From Pelagibacteraceae bacterium AG-426-G02 (lineage in GTDB: Bacteria > Pseudomonadota > Alphaproteobacteria > Pelagibacterales > Pelagibacteraceae), in the NCBI GenBank assembly GCA_003213155.1, contig QCNQ01000003.1, positions 1 to 64,000 on the forward strand: DNA of 64,000 bases, read 5' to 3'. Below are positions 1 to 11,365 of the stretch, one piece after another (within the stretch, counting starts at the first letter, position 1; each line of letters begins with the position of its first letter). The notes below the pieces were generated by a model. It was not told the DNA's origin and did not search any database. It saw only the letters and a list, made by a program, of their open reading frames with translations. Position numbers and translations under genes: made by a program.

Positions 1-987
1 AATAAGAAATATAGATCTCTAATTGAAGGTACAAATTTAACAAAAGATCTCGTTTCAGAACCAGGAAATATTCTTCATCCAGATGAATACGCAAAAAGAT
101 TATTACAACTTAGAAAATTTGGTCTTAAAGTAAACATATTTGACAAAAAGAAATTAAAAAAGCTTGGTATGAATGCACTTCTGGGCGTAGGACAAGGTAG
201 TATTAGAGGGTCTTATCTTGTTACTTTAGAGTGGAAAGGTGTAAGAGCAAAAAAGAAACCTTTAGCATTTGTTGGAAAAGGAGTTTGTTTTGATACCGGT
301 GGTATTTCTCTCAAGCCTGCAAAATTTATGGAAGATATGACTTATGATATGGCTGGTTCTGCAGTTGTTGTAGGTTTAATGAAAAATCTTGCTTTAAGGA
401 AAGCCAAAATCAATGCAATTGGAGTTGTAGGTCTTGTTGAAAATATGCCAGGTGGTAATGCTCAAAGACCTGGTGACATAGTAAAATCTTATAGTGGAAA
501 AACAATTGAAGTTTTAAATACTGACGCTGAAGGAAGATTAGTTTTAGCTGATGCACTCACATATACAGAAAAAAAATATAAACCCCAATTTATTGTTGAT
601 TTAGCAACTTTAACAGGAGCAATTATAGTTTCTTTAGGTTCTGAATTTGCAGGAATGTTTTCAAATAATGATAAGCTGTCAAAACAATTATTTGATGCAG
701 GCCAAAAAGTTGGAGAGAGAGTATGGAGAATGCCACTTGATAAAAATTATGATAAATTAATAAATTCCAAAAATGCTGATATGCAAAATATTAATTATGT
801 TGGAGGTGCTGGCTCAACTACTGCAGCACAATTTTTACAAAGATTTATCCTAAATAAAACCCCTTGGGCGCACTTAGATATTGCTGGAATGGCATTTTCA
901 AAATATGGAGGTGCTCTTAATTCTGAGGGTGCAACTGGATTTGGAGTTAGATTATTAAATCAATTAATTGAAGATTATTATGAGTAA
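1..987 (+). CDS. pepA: Leucyl aminopeptidase (M17), 5'-truncated by window edge
   Basis: Frame stays open from base 1 ([23 protein letters not shown]...) into the 169..987 ORF; M17 motifs [15 protein letters not shown] and [14 protein letters not shown]. Confidence 0.95.
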   Translation, partial: NKKYRSLIEGTNLTKDLVSEPGNILHPDEYAKRLLQLRKFGLKVNIFDKKKLKKLGMNALLGVGQGSIRGSYLVTLEWKGVRAKKKPLAFVGKGVCFDTGGISLKPAKFMEDMTYDMAGSAVVVGLMKNLALRKAKINAIGVVGLVENMPGGNAQRPGDIVKSYSGKTIEVLNTDAEGRLVLADALTYTEKKYKPQFIVDLATLTGAIIVSLGSEFAGMFSNNDKLSKQLFDAGQKVGERVWRMPLDKNYDKLINSKNADMQNINYVGGAGSTTAAQFLQRFILNKTPWAHLDIAGMAFSKYGGALNSEGATGFGVRLLNQLIEDYYE

Positions 988-1390
988 CATTGAACAAACT
1001 TTATCAATTATTAAACCAGATGCAGTAGAAAGAAACCTGGATAATGAAATTAAACAAATGTTTTTAAAAAACGAATTTAATATAATTAAAGAAAAAAAAA
1101 TCCAGATAGAAAAATCAGAAGCTGAAAAATTTTATAAAGTTCATGAGACAAAACCGTTTTATGATGACTTATGTTCATATCTTTCATCAGGCCCAATAAT
1201 TGCAATGATACTTGAGAAAGAAAATGCTGTGGCTGACAATAGAAAATTAATGGGAGCAACTAACCCTAATGATGCTGAAGAAGGAACAATTAGGAAAAAA
1301 TATGGAATTTCAATAGATAAAAATTCAGTGCATGGTTCTGATAGTGTTGAAAATGCAAAAATTGAAATTGATTTTTTCTTTAAAGACTAA
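980..1390 (+). CDS. ndk: Nucleoside diphosphate kinase
   Basis: [20 protein letters not shown]..., [30 protein letters not shown]. Start at 980 preferred over 968; overlaps the pepA stop. Confidence 0.95.
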   Translation: MSNIEQTLSIIKPDAVERNLDNEIKQMFLKNEFNIIKEKKIQIEKSEAEKFYKVHETKPFYDDLCSYLSSGPIIAMILEKENAVADNRKLMGATNPNDAEEGTIRKKYGISIDKNSVHGSDSVENAKIEIDFFFKD

Positions 1391-1964
1391 CAAATATCTT
1401 ACTTATAGCTCTTGGATATAAAATATGTTCATGTTTTAATATTTTCTTTCGAAGAGATGAGGGTGTTTCTTTTTTTGATAATTTAACTTTTTTTTGAAGA
1501 ATTATTTTTCCAGAATCAAGTTTTGAATTTACTAGATGTACTGTACATCCTGAGTATTTTTCTTTATTTTGAATTGCTCTATGGTGTGTGTTTAATCCTT
1601 TGTATTTTGGTAATAAAGATGGATGTATATTCAAAATTTTCCCTTTAAACTTCCTTATAAAGTCTTTGGATAAAATTTTCATAAACCCTGCGAGACATAT
1701 TAGTTTAATGTCATTTGACTTTAGGTCTTTTAATATTTTTTTTTCAGAGACTTTTTTTTTATCATAATTATAAACTTTTTTTTTAATCTTATACAATTTC
1801 GCAAATTTAAGTCCTTTTGCTTTAAGATTATTCGAAACAATTAAATTTACTTCAATTGGAGAAACTTTTTTAAAAGAAAATTTAATTAGATTTTTTAAAT
1901 TACTTCCTGTGCCAGAAATAAAAACTGCAGTTCTTATTTTTTTAGGACCAATTGATTTTACCAT
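1380..1964 (-). CDS. purN: Phosphoribosylglycinamide formyltransferase
   Basis: AVFISGTGSNLKNL..., LAGFMKILSKDFI, NIHPSLLPKYKGLNTHHRAI. Confidence 0.95.
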   Translation of the reverse strand: MVKSIGPKKIRTAVFISGTGSNLKNLIKFSFKKVSPIEVNLIVSNNLKAKGLKFAKLYKIKKKVYNYDKKKVSEKKILKDLKSNDIKLICLAGFMKILSKDFIRKFKGKILNIHPSLLPKYKGLNTHHRAIQNKEKYSGCTVHLVNSKLDSGKIILQKKVKLSKKETPSSLRKKILKHEHILYPRAISKIFVSL

Positions 1965-2970
1965 TCAATTTTATTTTTTTTGAATTTTTTGATATTTTGC
2001 CAATCACATAAGGTTTATAATCTTTAGAAAAATATTTATTGATTTTTTTTAAATTTCTTGGATTTATAATCAGACAAAAACCAACGCCGCAATTAAAAGT
2101 TTTTAACATTTCGAGGTCATTTACATCATTTTTTTTTAACCATTTAAAGATTTTAAGAGGTTTAATCTTTTCTAAATCAATTTCCGCACAAAGATTATTT
2201 GGAATAACCCTTATGATATTGTCTGGTAAGCCACCACCTGTAATATTTGCACAACCATTTATTAGTTTCTTGTTTATGAGACTTAAAATTTCTTTAACAT
2301 AAATCTTTGTTGGTTTTAGTAACTCTTTTTTTAAAAAAATATTTTTATTAATTATTATATTTTTTCTTTTAATAATATTTCTAACTAATGAGTAACCATT
2401 TGAATGTAAACCACTTGATGGAATTGCTAAAATAAGATTATTTTCTTTGACATCATTTTTGTCTAAAATTTTTCTTTGTTCAACTAATCCGACTGCAAAA
2501 CCGGCAATATCAAATTTATTTTTTTCATATGTACCGGGCATTTCAGCTGTTTCACCACCAACCAAATCACAACCGGATATATTGCACCCTTTAACAATTC
2601 CTTTAATGATTGATTTTAGTTTTGGTAAATTAATTTTGTTTATCGAAATATAATCTAAGAAAAAAAAAGGGGTTGCACCCTGAACTATCAAATCATTTAC
2701 ACTCATCGCAACTAAATCGATACCAATAGTATCAAATTTCTTTAATAGATTTGCTATCTCTATTTTAGTACCAACCCCATCAGTGCATGCTACAATTTTT
2801 GGATTTTTTAAATTGTTAGGAATGTTTGTTATAGAACCAAAACCACCTATTTTATTAAACTTTTTTTTGCCTTTTTTTTTTGATGAAATCGAAGATATGA
2901 ACTTTATAAATTTATCTGCAGCCTTAATATCAACTCCGCTTTTTTTGTATGTTAATAGATTTTTATTCAT
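1942..2970 (-). CDS. purM: Phosphoribosylformylglycinamidine cyclo-ligase
   Basis: YKKSGVDIKAADKF, ACTDGVGTKIEIA, GGETAEMPGTY; overlaps purN. Confidence 0.96.
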   Translation of the reverse strand: MNKNLLTYKKSGVDIKAADKFIKFISSISSKKKGKKKFNKIGGFGSITNIPNNLKNPKIVACTDGVGTKIEIANLLKKFDTIGIDLVAMSVNDLIVQGATPFFFLDYISINKINLPKLKSIIKGIVKGCNISGCDLVGGETAEMPGTYEKNKFDIAGFAVGLVEQRKILDKNDVKENNLILAIPSSGLHSNGYSLVRNIIKRKNIIINKNIFLKKELLKPTKIYVKEILSLINKKLINGCANITGGGLPDNIIRVIPNNLCAEIDLEKIKPLKIFKWLKKNDVNDLEMLKTFNCGVGFCLIINPRNLKKINKYFSKDYKPYVIGKISKNSKKIKLNGKINWS

Positions 2971-2981
2971 TATTATAAAGT

Positions 2982-4058
2982 ATGATAATTAGATTTAAAA
3001 ATTTCTCACATTTTTTATATATTTTTTTTGCATTTCTATCTTTAAATATATTTTTTTTTTCCACAGATAAAGTTGAGGCAAAATCTTTTGATGTAAATAA
3101 TATTGAAATTTCAAAGCCGTTTGAAATAAATTTTGATAAAAATAAGGTTATAGATGATGGTTTTATTAAAGCTTTTTCTAGATTAATCTCAACTATTACA
3201 GTTTCTTCAGATCAAGAGGTAATTAAAGGAATAAAATTAGCTGAGATAAAAGGAATGATCGAGTCTTTTTCTGTAAAAGAGGAAAAGTTTATTGATGAGA
3301 CTTATTATGTAAATTTGGGTGTCACTTTTAATAAAAAAAAAATTTTCAATTATTTAGAAAATAAAAATGTATTTCCATCAGTTCCAAATAGAAAAAAATT
3401 TTTATTGTTTCCAATTATAATAGAAGAAAAAAATGACAATTTAATAGCCTTTTCAGAAAATAACTTTTTTAATAATTGGAATAAGTATAATAAAAAATCA
3501 TATCTTCTTGAGTATCTTTTGCCAACTGAAGATCTAGAAGATTTAAATCTCATAAAAAAAAATTACGACACAATTGAAAAATATAATTTTGAAGAGATTA
3601 TAAAAAAATATAATTTAAATGACTCAATTGTAACTTTAGTTTTTAAAAATGATAATAATGTAAGAATTTTATCAAGAATAACAATCGAGGACAAAGTAGT
3701 TTTAAAAAATCTTTCATTTTCTGACATAAATCTCGATGATGAAGACGATATTATAAATTTAATAGATAAATTAAAGATAACTTATGAAGATCACTGGAAA
3801 ATTTTCAATAGAGTTAATACCTCAATTAAACTACCAATATTTGTCAAATTAGATTCTGATGATAATTTGAAAGTTTCAAATTTTGAAAAAATATTAAAGG
3901 AAATAAATTTAGTATATGATTATTTTGTTTTAAAATTTGATAAAAACCATATCTATTATCAAATTATTTTTAATGGTACCCCAAATATATTTTTAAAATT
4001 AATGAAAGATAAAAATTTTGTTTTTAATACTCAGAATAGGACATGGATTTTACAATGA
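2982..4058 (+). CDS. DUF2066-like secreted protein
   Basis: N-terminal hydrophobic signal; position between purM and hda is typical of DUF2066 proteins in alphaproteobacteria. Confidence 0.6.
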   Translation: MIIRFKNFSHFLYIFFAFLSLNIFFFSTDKVEAKSFDVNNIEISKPFEINFDKNKVIDDGFIKAFSRLISTITVSSDQEVIKGIKLAEIKGMIESFSVKEEKFIDETYYVNLGVTFNKKKIFNYLENKNVFPSVPNRKKFLLFPIIIEEKNDNLIAFSENNFFNNWNKYNKKSYLLEYLLPTEDLEDLNLIKKNYDTIEKYNFEEIIKKYNLNDSIVTLVFKNDNNVRILSRITIEDKVVLKNLSFSDINLDDEDDIINLIDKLKITYEDHWKIFNRVNTSIKLPIFVKLDSDDNLKVSNFEKILKEINLVYDYFVLKFDKNHIYYQIIFNGTPNIFLKLMKDKNFVFNTQNRTWILQ

Positions 4059-4717
4059 AAGATATAGATCAGGAAATTATCAAATTTAATTATGATGGTA
4101 ATTTTAATGAAGATGATTTTTATGTATCAAAAAGTAATAAACAAATATTTGATTTATTAAACAAATGGCCTAAATGGGAAAAAAATTTTCTCAATATTAG
4201 TGGTGAAAAATTTTCTGGAAAGACACATTTAATTAATATTTTTTTAAAAAAATATAAAGGAATTAAAATTGAAGCTAATCTATTATGTGATAATGATTTA
4301 AAAAAAATAAAAATCTTTCAAAATATTATTTTAGAAAATGTATCTGAAAAGATAAATGAAAATTTATTTTTTACTCTGTGTAATATAGTTGAACAAGATA
4401 ACAAATATTTAATAGCTACCTCTGAAAGTTCCATTGTAAATATTGATTTTAAGTTAGATGATTTAAAATCAAGATCAAAAAATTTTTTACTTCAAAATAT
4501 TGATAAACCTGATGATGAACTTTTATTTGCTCTAATTTTAAAAAATTTATCTGATCGTCAAATATCAGTAGATAAAAAATTAATTGACTATATTATTAAA
4601 AGAATTGATAGATCATATGGAAAAATAGTTGATTTTATATATAAAATCGACGAAGTAAGTTTAAAAAAAAAAAGATCTATAAATTTAAGTACAATTAAAG
4701 AGGTATTGGGAGAATAA
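4043..4717 (+). CDS. hda: DnaA-homologous replication regulator Hda/HdaA
   Basis: KWPKWEKNFLNISGEKFSGKTHLINIF (AAA+ P-loop), DLKSRSKNF; Met at 4055 is an alternative start. Confidence 0.75.
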   Translation: MDFTMKDIDQEIIKFNYDGNFNEDDFYVSKSNKQIFDLLNKWPKWEKNFLNISGEKFSGKTHLINIFLKKYKGIKIEANLLCDNDLKKIKIFQNIILENVSEKINENLFFTLCNIVEQDNKYLIATSESSIVNIDFKLDDLKSRSKNFLLQNIDKPDDELLFALILKNLSDRQISVDKKLIDYIIKRIDRSYGKIVDFIYKIDEVSLKKKRSINLSTIKEVLGE

Positions 4718-6496
4718 TTGAATAAATATAGAAGTCACAATTGTAATGAACTTAGAAAAAAAAATGTTGGGAGTAATATTTTACTTTCAGGTTGGATTAA
4801 TAAGAAGCGTGATCATGGAAATCTCTTATTTTTAGATTTACGCGATAACTATGGCATTACACAGTGTATAGTAGACAAAGGAAATAAAAACTTTAAAGAT
4901 TTAGAAAAATTACAACTTGAAACAGTTATTAATGTAGAAGGTAAAGTAGTTGATAGATCAACTGATACAATCAATAAAGAGATAGAAACTGGAGAGATTG
5001 AAGTCACCATCGAAAATTTTGTTGTTTTAGGCAAGTGCAAAGAATTGCCAATGCCTGTTTTTAGTGATCAAGAATATTCTGAAGAAATCAGATTAAAATA
5101 TAGATATTTAGATTTAAGAAGAAAAAAAATTCATGAAAATATTATTTTGAGATCAAAAGTTATTTCGTTTATCAGGAATGAAATGAATAAATCTGGTTTT
5201 TTAGAGTTCCAAACACCAATATTAACATCATCAAGTCCCGAGGGAGCAAGAGATTTTCTTGTGCCAAGTAGATTGAATCCAGGTAAGTTTTATGCTTTAC
5301 CGCAGGCACCTCAACAATTTAAGCAACTCATAATGGTTTCAGGTTTTGATAAATATTTTCAAATCGCCCCATGTTTTAGAGATGAAGATGCTCGTGCTGA
5401 TCGAAGTCCAGGAGAGTTTTATCAATTAGATTTAGAGATGTCTTTTGTTGAGCAAGAGGATATTTTTAAAGTCGTTGAACAATTATTAGTTAACACCTTT
5501 AAAACATTCTCAAAAAAAAAAATTGTAACTGAAAAATTTCCAAGAATTACTTATAAAGATGCCCTTTTAAAGTATGGAAGTGATAAACCTGATCTTAGAA
5601 ATCCACTGATAATTGAGGACATAACAGAAACTTTTACAAGAGAAGATGTTTCTTTTGATATCTTTAAAAAACTTGTCAAGTCTGGCTCAAATGTAAGATG
5701 TATTGTTACTAAAAATACGAAAGATAAACCAAGAAGCTTTTTTGATAATATAGATAGATGGGCCAAAGATGAGGGAGCTTCTGGTCTAGCTTATTTCACT
5801 ATTGAAAATGGGATTTCTGCAAAAGGGCCTGTGGGTAAATTTTTTTCAAAAGAATCTTTAGAGGAAATCATGAAAAAAACAGGTGCAAAAGTTGGAGATA
5901 GTATATTTATGGCTTGTAGTAAAAAAAAGGATTTAGAGCGAATAACTAGTTTGGCTAGGGATAAAATTGCAAAAGACTTAAATTTAATAGATGATAATGT
6001 TTTTACATTTTGTTGGGTAGTTGATTATCCAATGTTTGAAAAAAACGATCAAACAAATAAAATTGAATTTAGTCACAATCCTTTTTCGATGCCGCAAGGA
6101 GATATCAAACAACTTAATTTTGAAAAACCTTTGGATATATTAGCCTATCAGTACGATATAGTATGTAATGGGATTGAACTTTCCTCTGGTGCTATAAGAA
6201 ATCATATTCCTGAACTTATGTATAAATTATTTGCTATCGCTGGTTATGATAAAGATCAAGTTGACGAAAAATTTAGTGGAATGATTAATGCTTTAAGCTA
6301 TGGTGCACCACCGCACGGAGGAATAGCTCCTGGAATTGATAGAATTATAATGCTTTTGGCAAACGAAAAAAATATTAGGGAAATAACTATGTTTCCCATG
6401 AATCAAAATGCACAAGATTTAATGATGAATGCACCTTCGTCAATAGATGAGAAACAATTGAAAGAACTCAATCTTGCTCTTAAAATAAATAAATAA
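4718..6496 (+). CDS. aspS: Aspartyl-tRNA synthetase (TTG start)
   Basis: [29 protein letters not shown]-like, [38 protein letters not shown]. Confidence 0.97.
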   Translation: [592 protein letters not shown]

Positions 6497-6497
6497 A

Positions 6498-7322
6498 TTA
6501 TTTTTTACCTTTAAGATTTATTTTTATATCTGATAAATCTACTAAATTTTTCTTATAATTATTTCTTACAAAGCCTTTACTAGTAATATCTTTTACTATT
6601 TTTAAAAGTTGGTTTTGATCATCTGAGTTTTGCTCATCAATATTTGAAATTTCTGAAGTACCAATTGAAGGTGTATGAGCTAAATCTTCTCTATTTTGAT
6701 AAGATATTGCTAATTCTCTAAAAATATAGTCTAGAATTGATGTTGCGGTTAATATTCTATCATTACCATGAACTTTACCCGAAGGTTCAAATTTTGTACC
6801 AACAAAAGCACTTATAAATTCATCTAGTGGAACTCCATATTGCAAACCTAGGGAAACTGCTATAGCAAAATTGTTCATAAGAGCTTTTACTAATTCACCC
6901 TCTTTACTTGTATCAATAAAAATTTCACCGATTTTTCCATCCTCATATTCACCAGTGTGTAAGTAAACTTTATGATTACCGATAGTTGCTTTTTGGATGT
7001 AACCCTTTCTTCTATCTGGCATACTAAATCTTTTTCCAGATTTTTCTGGATTATTATTTTTTGACTTAATTATATTTTCTAAATTTTTTGATGGTGTTTG
7101 GTCATTTGCAGCTACTACTTCAATTTTCTTATTTTCAACAATTTTCTTATTGTTTGGGTCTAAACTTTTAGTTTTTCTATTATCAAGTTTAACATCTAAA
7201 ACTTCAAATTTACCATCATCACGTTGTTCAAGTTTTTTTAGTTCACTTTCATTTATGTCATCTAAAAAATGGTTTACCTTAAAAGTACAAGTATAATATG
7301 TTTCAACTAGATATTTAGCCAT
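6498..7322 (-). CDS. Stand-alone TSCPD/NrdJ C-terminal-like domain protein
   Basis: [66 protein letters not shown] matches the C-terminal region of class II (B12) ribonucleotide reductase; catalytic barrel absent. Confidence 0.75.
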   Translation of the reverse strand: MAKYLVETYYTCTFKVNHFLDDINESELKKLEQRDDGKFEVLDVKLDNRKTKSLDPNNKKIVENKKIEVVAANDQTPSKNLENIIKSKNNNPEKSGKRFSMPDRRKGYIQKATIGNHKVYLHTGEYEDGKIGEIFIDTSKEGELVKALMNNFAIAVSLGLQYGVPLDEFISAFVGTKFEPSGKVHGNDRILTATSILDYIFRELAISYQNREDLAHTPSIGTSEISNIDEQNSDDQNQLLKIVKDITSKGFVRNNYKKNLVDLSDIKINLKGKK

Positions 7323-7438
7323 TTAACCTCAATTATTTTAAATTTAATTTGAATAATGAATCAAATTATTTATATACAAAAACAAATTATAGTCTAATTT
7401 AATTTATACAATTTCAAATTGAAAATAATAATTTTATT

Positions 7439-7798
7439 ATGTTGACACTTTTAAGAAAAATTTTCACCTGGTGGGATCGAGATACTTTTGGAACCAGAAT
7501 AAAAACAATTTTATTTGGTAAATTAGTGGGTACAGATCATTTAGGAAATAGATATTACGAATCTAAAAGTGGAAAAAGATGGGTGATTTATGCTGCGGAA
7601 ATTGATGCATCAAAAATACCTGTTGAGTGGTATTCTTGGATGCATTTTACCAATAATAAAATAGAAAATAATCATGAACTAAAAAAATATGATTGGCAAA
7701 AACCTCATCAAGAAAATTTAACTGGTACAGACTCAGCTTATTATCCAAATAAAAATAAAAATGCTATTCAAAAAAAATATAGGTCTTGGAAGGACTAA
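7439..7798 (+). CDS. NADH:ubiquinone oxidoreductase accessory subunit, NDUFA12 family
   Basis: FGTRIKTILFGKLVGTDHLGNRYYESKSGKRWVIYA...IPVEWYSWMH. Confidence 0.9.
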   Translation: MLTLLRKIFTWWDRDTFGTRIKTILFGKLVGTDHLGNRYYESKSGKRWVIYAAEIDASKIPVEWYSWMHFTNNKIENNHELKKYDWQKPHQENLTGTDSAYYPNKNKNAIQKKYRSWKD

Positions 7799-8159
7799 AT
7801 CAAATTTATTAATATTTTTGTTTTTTATCATTCCTTTTTTTGTTCATTCTGACCAAAATTTGGAAGGTAATTATACTAATATAAAAATTTTAGATAAAAT
7901 TTCTTCAAAAAATATTTTAGTTAAACTTAAAAATGGAGAAGCAAAAAAACATAAAGATCTTTTAATTAAAAGTATGAAGTGTAAAAATTCTGAATTCGAT
8001 GATAATCCAGAAATTACAGCTTATATTCAAGTTAGTGATCTAACAAATAAAAACAAAGACGATGTGTTTGTTTTTAATGGCTGGATGTTTTCATCAAGCC
8101 CGTCTATAACTCCATTTGATCACCCTGTATATGATATTTGGTTAGTAAGCTGTTATTAA
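7761..8159 (+). CDS. DUF2155-like protein
   Basis: Signal peptide then ...VFNGWMFSSSPSITPFDHPVYDIWLVSCY; typical of DUF2155, adjacent to NDUFA12 homologue. Confidence 0.8.
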   Translation: MLFKKNIGLGRTKSNLLIFLFFIIPFFVHSDQNLEGNYTNIKILDKISSKNILVKLKNGEAKKHKDLLIKSMKCKNSEFDDNPEITAYIQVSDLTNKNKDDVFVFNGWMFSSSPSITPFDHPVYDIWLVSCY

Positions 8160-9493
8160 ACTATCTTTTCATTATCAAGCCAACTCACATTAAAATTAGA
8201 CTCGATAAATTTTTTATGACTTAAAAGTTTTTTGTGTAAAGGAATTGTTGTTGTAATACCCTCAATAACAAATTCATCTAATGATCTATTCATTCTTTGA
8301 ATAGCTTCTCCTCTATTTCTACCATGACAAATTAGTTTACATATCATACTATCGTAATATGGAGTTACCTTATAACCTTGAAATATTGCTCCATCTACTC
8401 TTGTCCTAAAACCAGATGGTTGATGACACATGCCGATTGTACCTGGAGATGGCTGAAAATTTTTTTCTGGGTCCTCAGCATTTATTCTACATTCAATAGC
8501 ATGGCCCCTAGGATTTATATCTGATTGTTTAAGAGCTGTTTCACCAGTAAAAGCAATCCATATTTGTTCTTTTATTATGTCTATTCCTGTTACCATTTCA
8601 GTAACTGGATGTTCAACTTGAACTCTCGTATTCATTTCCAAAAAGTAAAATTTTCCATCTTCATAAATAAATTCGACTGTACCAGCTCCTTGATAACCAA
8701 TTTTTCTGACCATATTTACAGTTCTATCAAATAAGTCTTTTCTAATTTCGTCGTTTAAAACTGGGCTTGGAGTTTCTTCAATTAATTTTTGATGTCTTCT
8801 TTGGACTGAACAATCTCTTTCATGTAAATGGATTGTCGCATTTTTTCCAGCTAAAATTTGAACTTCTATATGCCTTGGATTTTGAAAAAATTTCTCAATA
8901 TAAACTTCATCATTGCCAAAATATTTTTTTGCTTCTGATTTTGCTGTAGAAAACATTGTCTCAAAATCTTCCTCTTTTTTAACAATTTTCATACCTTTAC
9001 CTCCTCCACCTCCTGAGGCTTTAATTAAGATCGGAAAACCAATTTTTTTACACAACTCTTTTGCTGCAGCTAAATCATGAACACCACCCTCAGATCCTTC
9101 TATAACAGGTAATCCATTTTCTTTAGCAATTTTTTTTGCTTGAATTTTATCTCCCATCATTTCAATATGTTTTGCAGAAGCACCGATAAATTTGATTTTA
9201 TTTTCTTCAAGTATCTTTGCGAAATTTGCATTTTCAGATAAAAAACCATAACCGGGATGAACAGCTTCAGCATTAGTCAAATCTATAGCTGATAAAAGTG
9301 CAGGAATATTTAAATAACTATTAGCTGGTTGATGAGAGCCTATACAAACACTTTCATCTGCTAATTTAACATGCATACTTTCTCTATCTACATCAGAATG
9401 AACAGCAACGGTCGAGATTCCCCATTCTTTACAGGCTCTGATAATTCTAACTGCAATTTCTCCACGATTTGCAATCAAAATTTTTTTAAACAT
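8156..9493 (-). CDS. accC: Acetyl-CoA carboxylase biotin carboxylase subunit
   Basis: KKILIANRGEIAVRIIRACKEWGI, KASGGGGGKGMK, FLEMNTRVQVEHPVTEMVTG. Confidence 0.97.
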   Translation of the reverse strand: MFKKILIANRGEIAVRIIRACKEWGISTVAVHSDVDRESMHVKLADESVCIGSHQPANSYLNIPALLSAIDLTNAEAVHPGYGFLSENANFAKILEENKIKFIGASAKHIEMMGDKIQAKKIAKENGLPVIEGSEGGVHDLAAAKELCKKIGFPILIKASGGGGGKGMKIVKKEEDFETMFSTAKSEAKKYFGNDEVYIEKFFQNPRHIEVQILAGKNATIHLHERDCSVQRRHQKLIEETPSPVLNDEIRKDLFDRTVNMVRKIGYQGAGTVEFIYEDGKFYFLEMNTRVQVEHPVTEMVTGIDIIKEQIWIAFTGETALKQSDINPRGHAIECRINAEDPEKNFQPSPGTIGMCHQPSGFRTRVDGAIFQGYKVTPYYDSMICKLICHGRNRGEAIQRMNRSLDEFVIEGITTTIPLHKKLLSHKKFIESNFNVSWLDNEKIV

Positions 9494-9924
9494 TATTCTA
9501 GAATGATAAGGGTTTGGCCAAACTCAACAGGTTGACCATCAGCTACAAGTATCTTCTTTACTATTCCATCAGAACTTGAGGGCACATGATTCATAGTTTT
9601 CATAGCCTCTACAATCATAACAGTATCACCTTTTTTTATTTTCTTTCCAACTTCTACAAATTTTTTAGCTCCAGGTTCAGGTGCATGGTATGCAGTACCA
9701 ATTATTGGCGATGTAACTTCAATTCCAGATATATTATTTTGACTTTCTAAATTTTTATTTGAGCTTATTTCTTTAGATAATGTTTGATTTGTTTGATTAT
9801 TGATTGAAATATTATTTTTTGAAACTTTTATTTTGGTATCTTTTTCAGTGTACTCCAATTCAGTAAGATTAAATTCATCTAAATAATCACTTAACTCTTT
9901 TATTATTTTTTTATCTATCTTCAT
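9493..9924 (-). CDS. accB: Biotin carboxyl carrier protein
   Basis: VEAMKTMNHVPSSSDGIVKKILV biotinylation motif. Confidence 0.95.
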   Translation of the reverse strand: MKIDKKIIKELSDYLDEFNLTELEYTEKDTKIKVSKNNISINNQTNQTLSKEISSNKNLESQNNISGIEVTSPIIGTAYHAPEPGAKKFVEVGKKIKKGDTVMIVEAMKTMNHVPSSSDGIVKKILVADGQPVEFGQTLIILE

Positions 9925-10360
9925 TTTGGATTAGCTTTTGCATTGAAATTATGGCTAAAATATAACCATCAGCATTTAGGCCAAATATTCCGCCAGTAAC
10001 TACGTCACTTATTAAAGATTTTTTTCTAAATTCTTCACGTTTGTAGATATTTGAAATATGTACTTCAATAATAGGTTTTTTAAAAATTTCTAAAGCATCT
10101 CTTATTGCAATTGAGGTGTGGGTAAATGCAGCAGCATTAATTATTATCCCATTATATTTTTCTCTAGCATTCTGTATTATATTAACTAATTCTCCCTCCA
10201 CATTTGATTGTACAAATTCTGTAGAAAGTCCTAATTCTTTTGATTTCGCTAAGCAATCTTCCTTTAGTTTATCAAAAGTGACGGAACCATATTGTGATTG
10301 TTCTCTTTCACCTAATAGATTAATATTTGGACCATTAATAATAATTATTTTATTATTCAT
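9911..10360 (-). CDS. aroQ: 3-dehydroquinate dehydratase type II
   Basis: NGPNINLLGEREQSQYG, GIIINAAAFTHTSIAIRDAL, EVHISNIYKREEFR. Confidence 0.95.
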   Translation of the reverse strand: MNNKIIIINGPNINLLGEREQSQYGSVTFDKLKEDCLAKSKELGLSTEFVQSNVEGELVNIIQNAREKYNGIIINAAAFTHTSIAIRDALEIFKKPIIEVHISNIYKREEFRKKSLISDVVTGGIFGLNADGYILAIISMQKLIQNEDR

Positions 10361-10376
10361 TCAGCTTTTATATACG

Positions 10377-10589
10377 ATGAAAAAAAAAATAAAAATAAAA
10401 TTAAATGGGAGATTAAAATCTATCAATAAAAATTCAACATTATTCAATATTATTCAAAAAAATAAAATTCCATTAGCGAAAGTTGCTATTGAATTAAATC
10501 GAAAAATAGTGGATAAAAAAAAAATTAAAAATATCAACCTTAAAAATAATGATAAAATAGAAATTGTCCATTTTATTGGAGGTGGTTAA
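10377..10589 (+). CDS. thiS: Sulfur carrier protein ThiS
   Basis: 70-aa ORF inside the longer 10116..10589 track ORF; ends ...[10 protein letters not shown], immediately before thiG. Confidence 0.9.
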   Translation: MKKKIKIKLNGRLKSINKNSTLFNIIQKNKIPLAKVAIELNRKIVDKKKIKNINLKNNDKIEIVHFIGGG

Positions 10590-10591
10590 AA

Positions 10592-11365
10592 TTGAAAAAA
10601 GATCAACTTATTATTTCTAAGAAAAATTTTAGTTCTAGACTTATTGTTGGAACTGGTAAGTATAAAAGTATGCATGAGTGCGCCAAAGCAATCAAATTAT
10701 CTGGAGCTGAAATAGTCACAGTTGCTGTTAGAAGAGTAAATATTACTGATAAAAAAAAACCACTATTGATGGATTATATAGATCCTAAAAAAATTACTTA
10801 CCTTCCAAATACCGCTGGTTGTTTTAATTCAAAAGAAGCATTAAGAACTTTGAGGTTAGCACGGGAGATTGGTGGATGGAAATTGGTAAAACTTGAAGTT
10901 TTAGGTGATAAAAAAAACTTATTTCCAGAAATGATTGAAACACTTAAATCTACGGAGATATTAACTAAAGAGGGTTTTAAAGTTATGGTCTATTGCAATG
11001 ATGATCCTTTAATGGCAAAAAGATTAGAAAATTCTGGGGCCTGCGCAATTATGCCTTTAGCTGCTCCAATAGGCTCTGGTTTAGGTATAATTAACGAGAT
11101 TAATATTAAGATAATAAGGAAGCAAACAAAATTACCATTAATAATTGATGCTGGGCTAGGACAAGCCTCAGATGCAACTATAGCTATGGAACTAGGATGT
11201 GATGGGGTTTTAGTAAACACCGCAATTGCTAAAGCAAAAAAACCATTTCAAATGGCTTTAGCATTTAAAAATGCAGTTATTGCTGGTCGCCAATCTTATT
11301 TATCTGGAAGAATAAAAAAAACTCTATACGGAAATCCATCTTCACCAAAGTCTGGAATTATTTAG
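10592..11365 (+). CDS. thiG: Thiazole synthase
   Basis: [67 protein letters not shown] start. Confidence 0.96.
   Translation: MKKDQLIISKKNFSSRLIVGTGKYKSMHECAKAIKLSGAEIVTVAVRRVNITDKKKPLLMDYIDPKKITYLPNTAGCFNSKEALRTLRLAREIGGWKLVKLEVLGDKKNLFPEMIETLKSTEILTKEGFKVMVYCNDDPLMAKRLENSGACAIMPLAAPIGSGLGIINEINIKIIRKQTKLPLIIDAGLGQASDATIAMELGCDGVLVNTAIAKAKKPFQMALAFKNAVIAGRQSYLSGRIKKTLYGNPSSPKSGII

Noticed and set aside
2039-2992. Plus-strand ORFs 2039..2302, 2447..2653, 2783..2992
   Set aside because: Antisense shadows of purM, which has clear family motifs on the minus strand.
7323-7438. Inverted repeats such as AATTTGA...TCAAATT in the NDUFA12 upstream gap
   Set aside because: Very AT-rich gap where such palindromes are expected by chance; no repeat elsewhere to support an operator.
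10116-10376. N-terminal extension of the 10116..10589 ORF
   Set aside because: Antisense to aroQ; the real gene is thiS starting at 10377.
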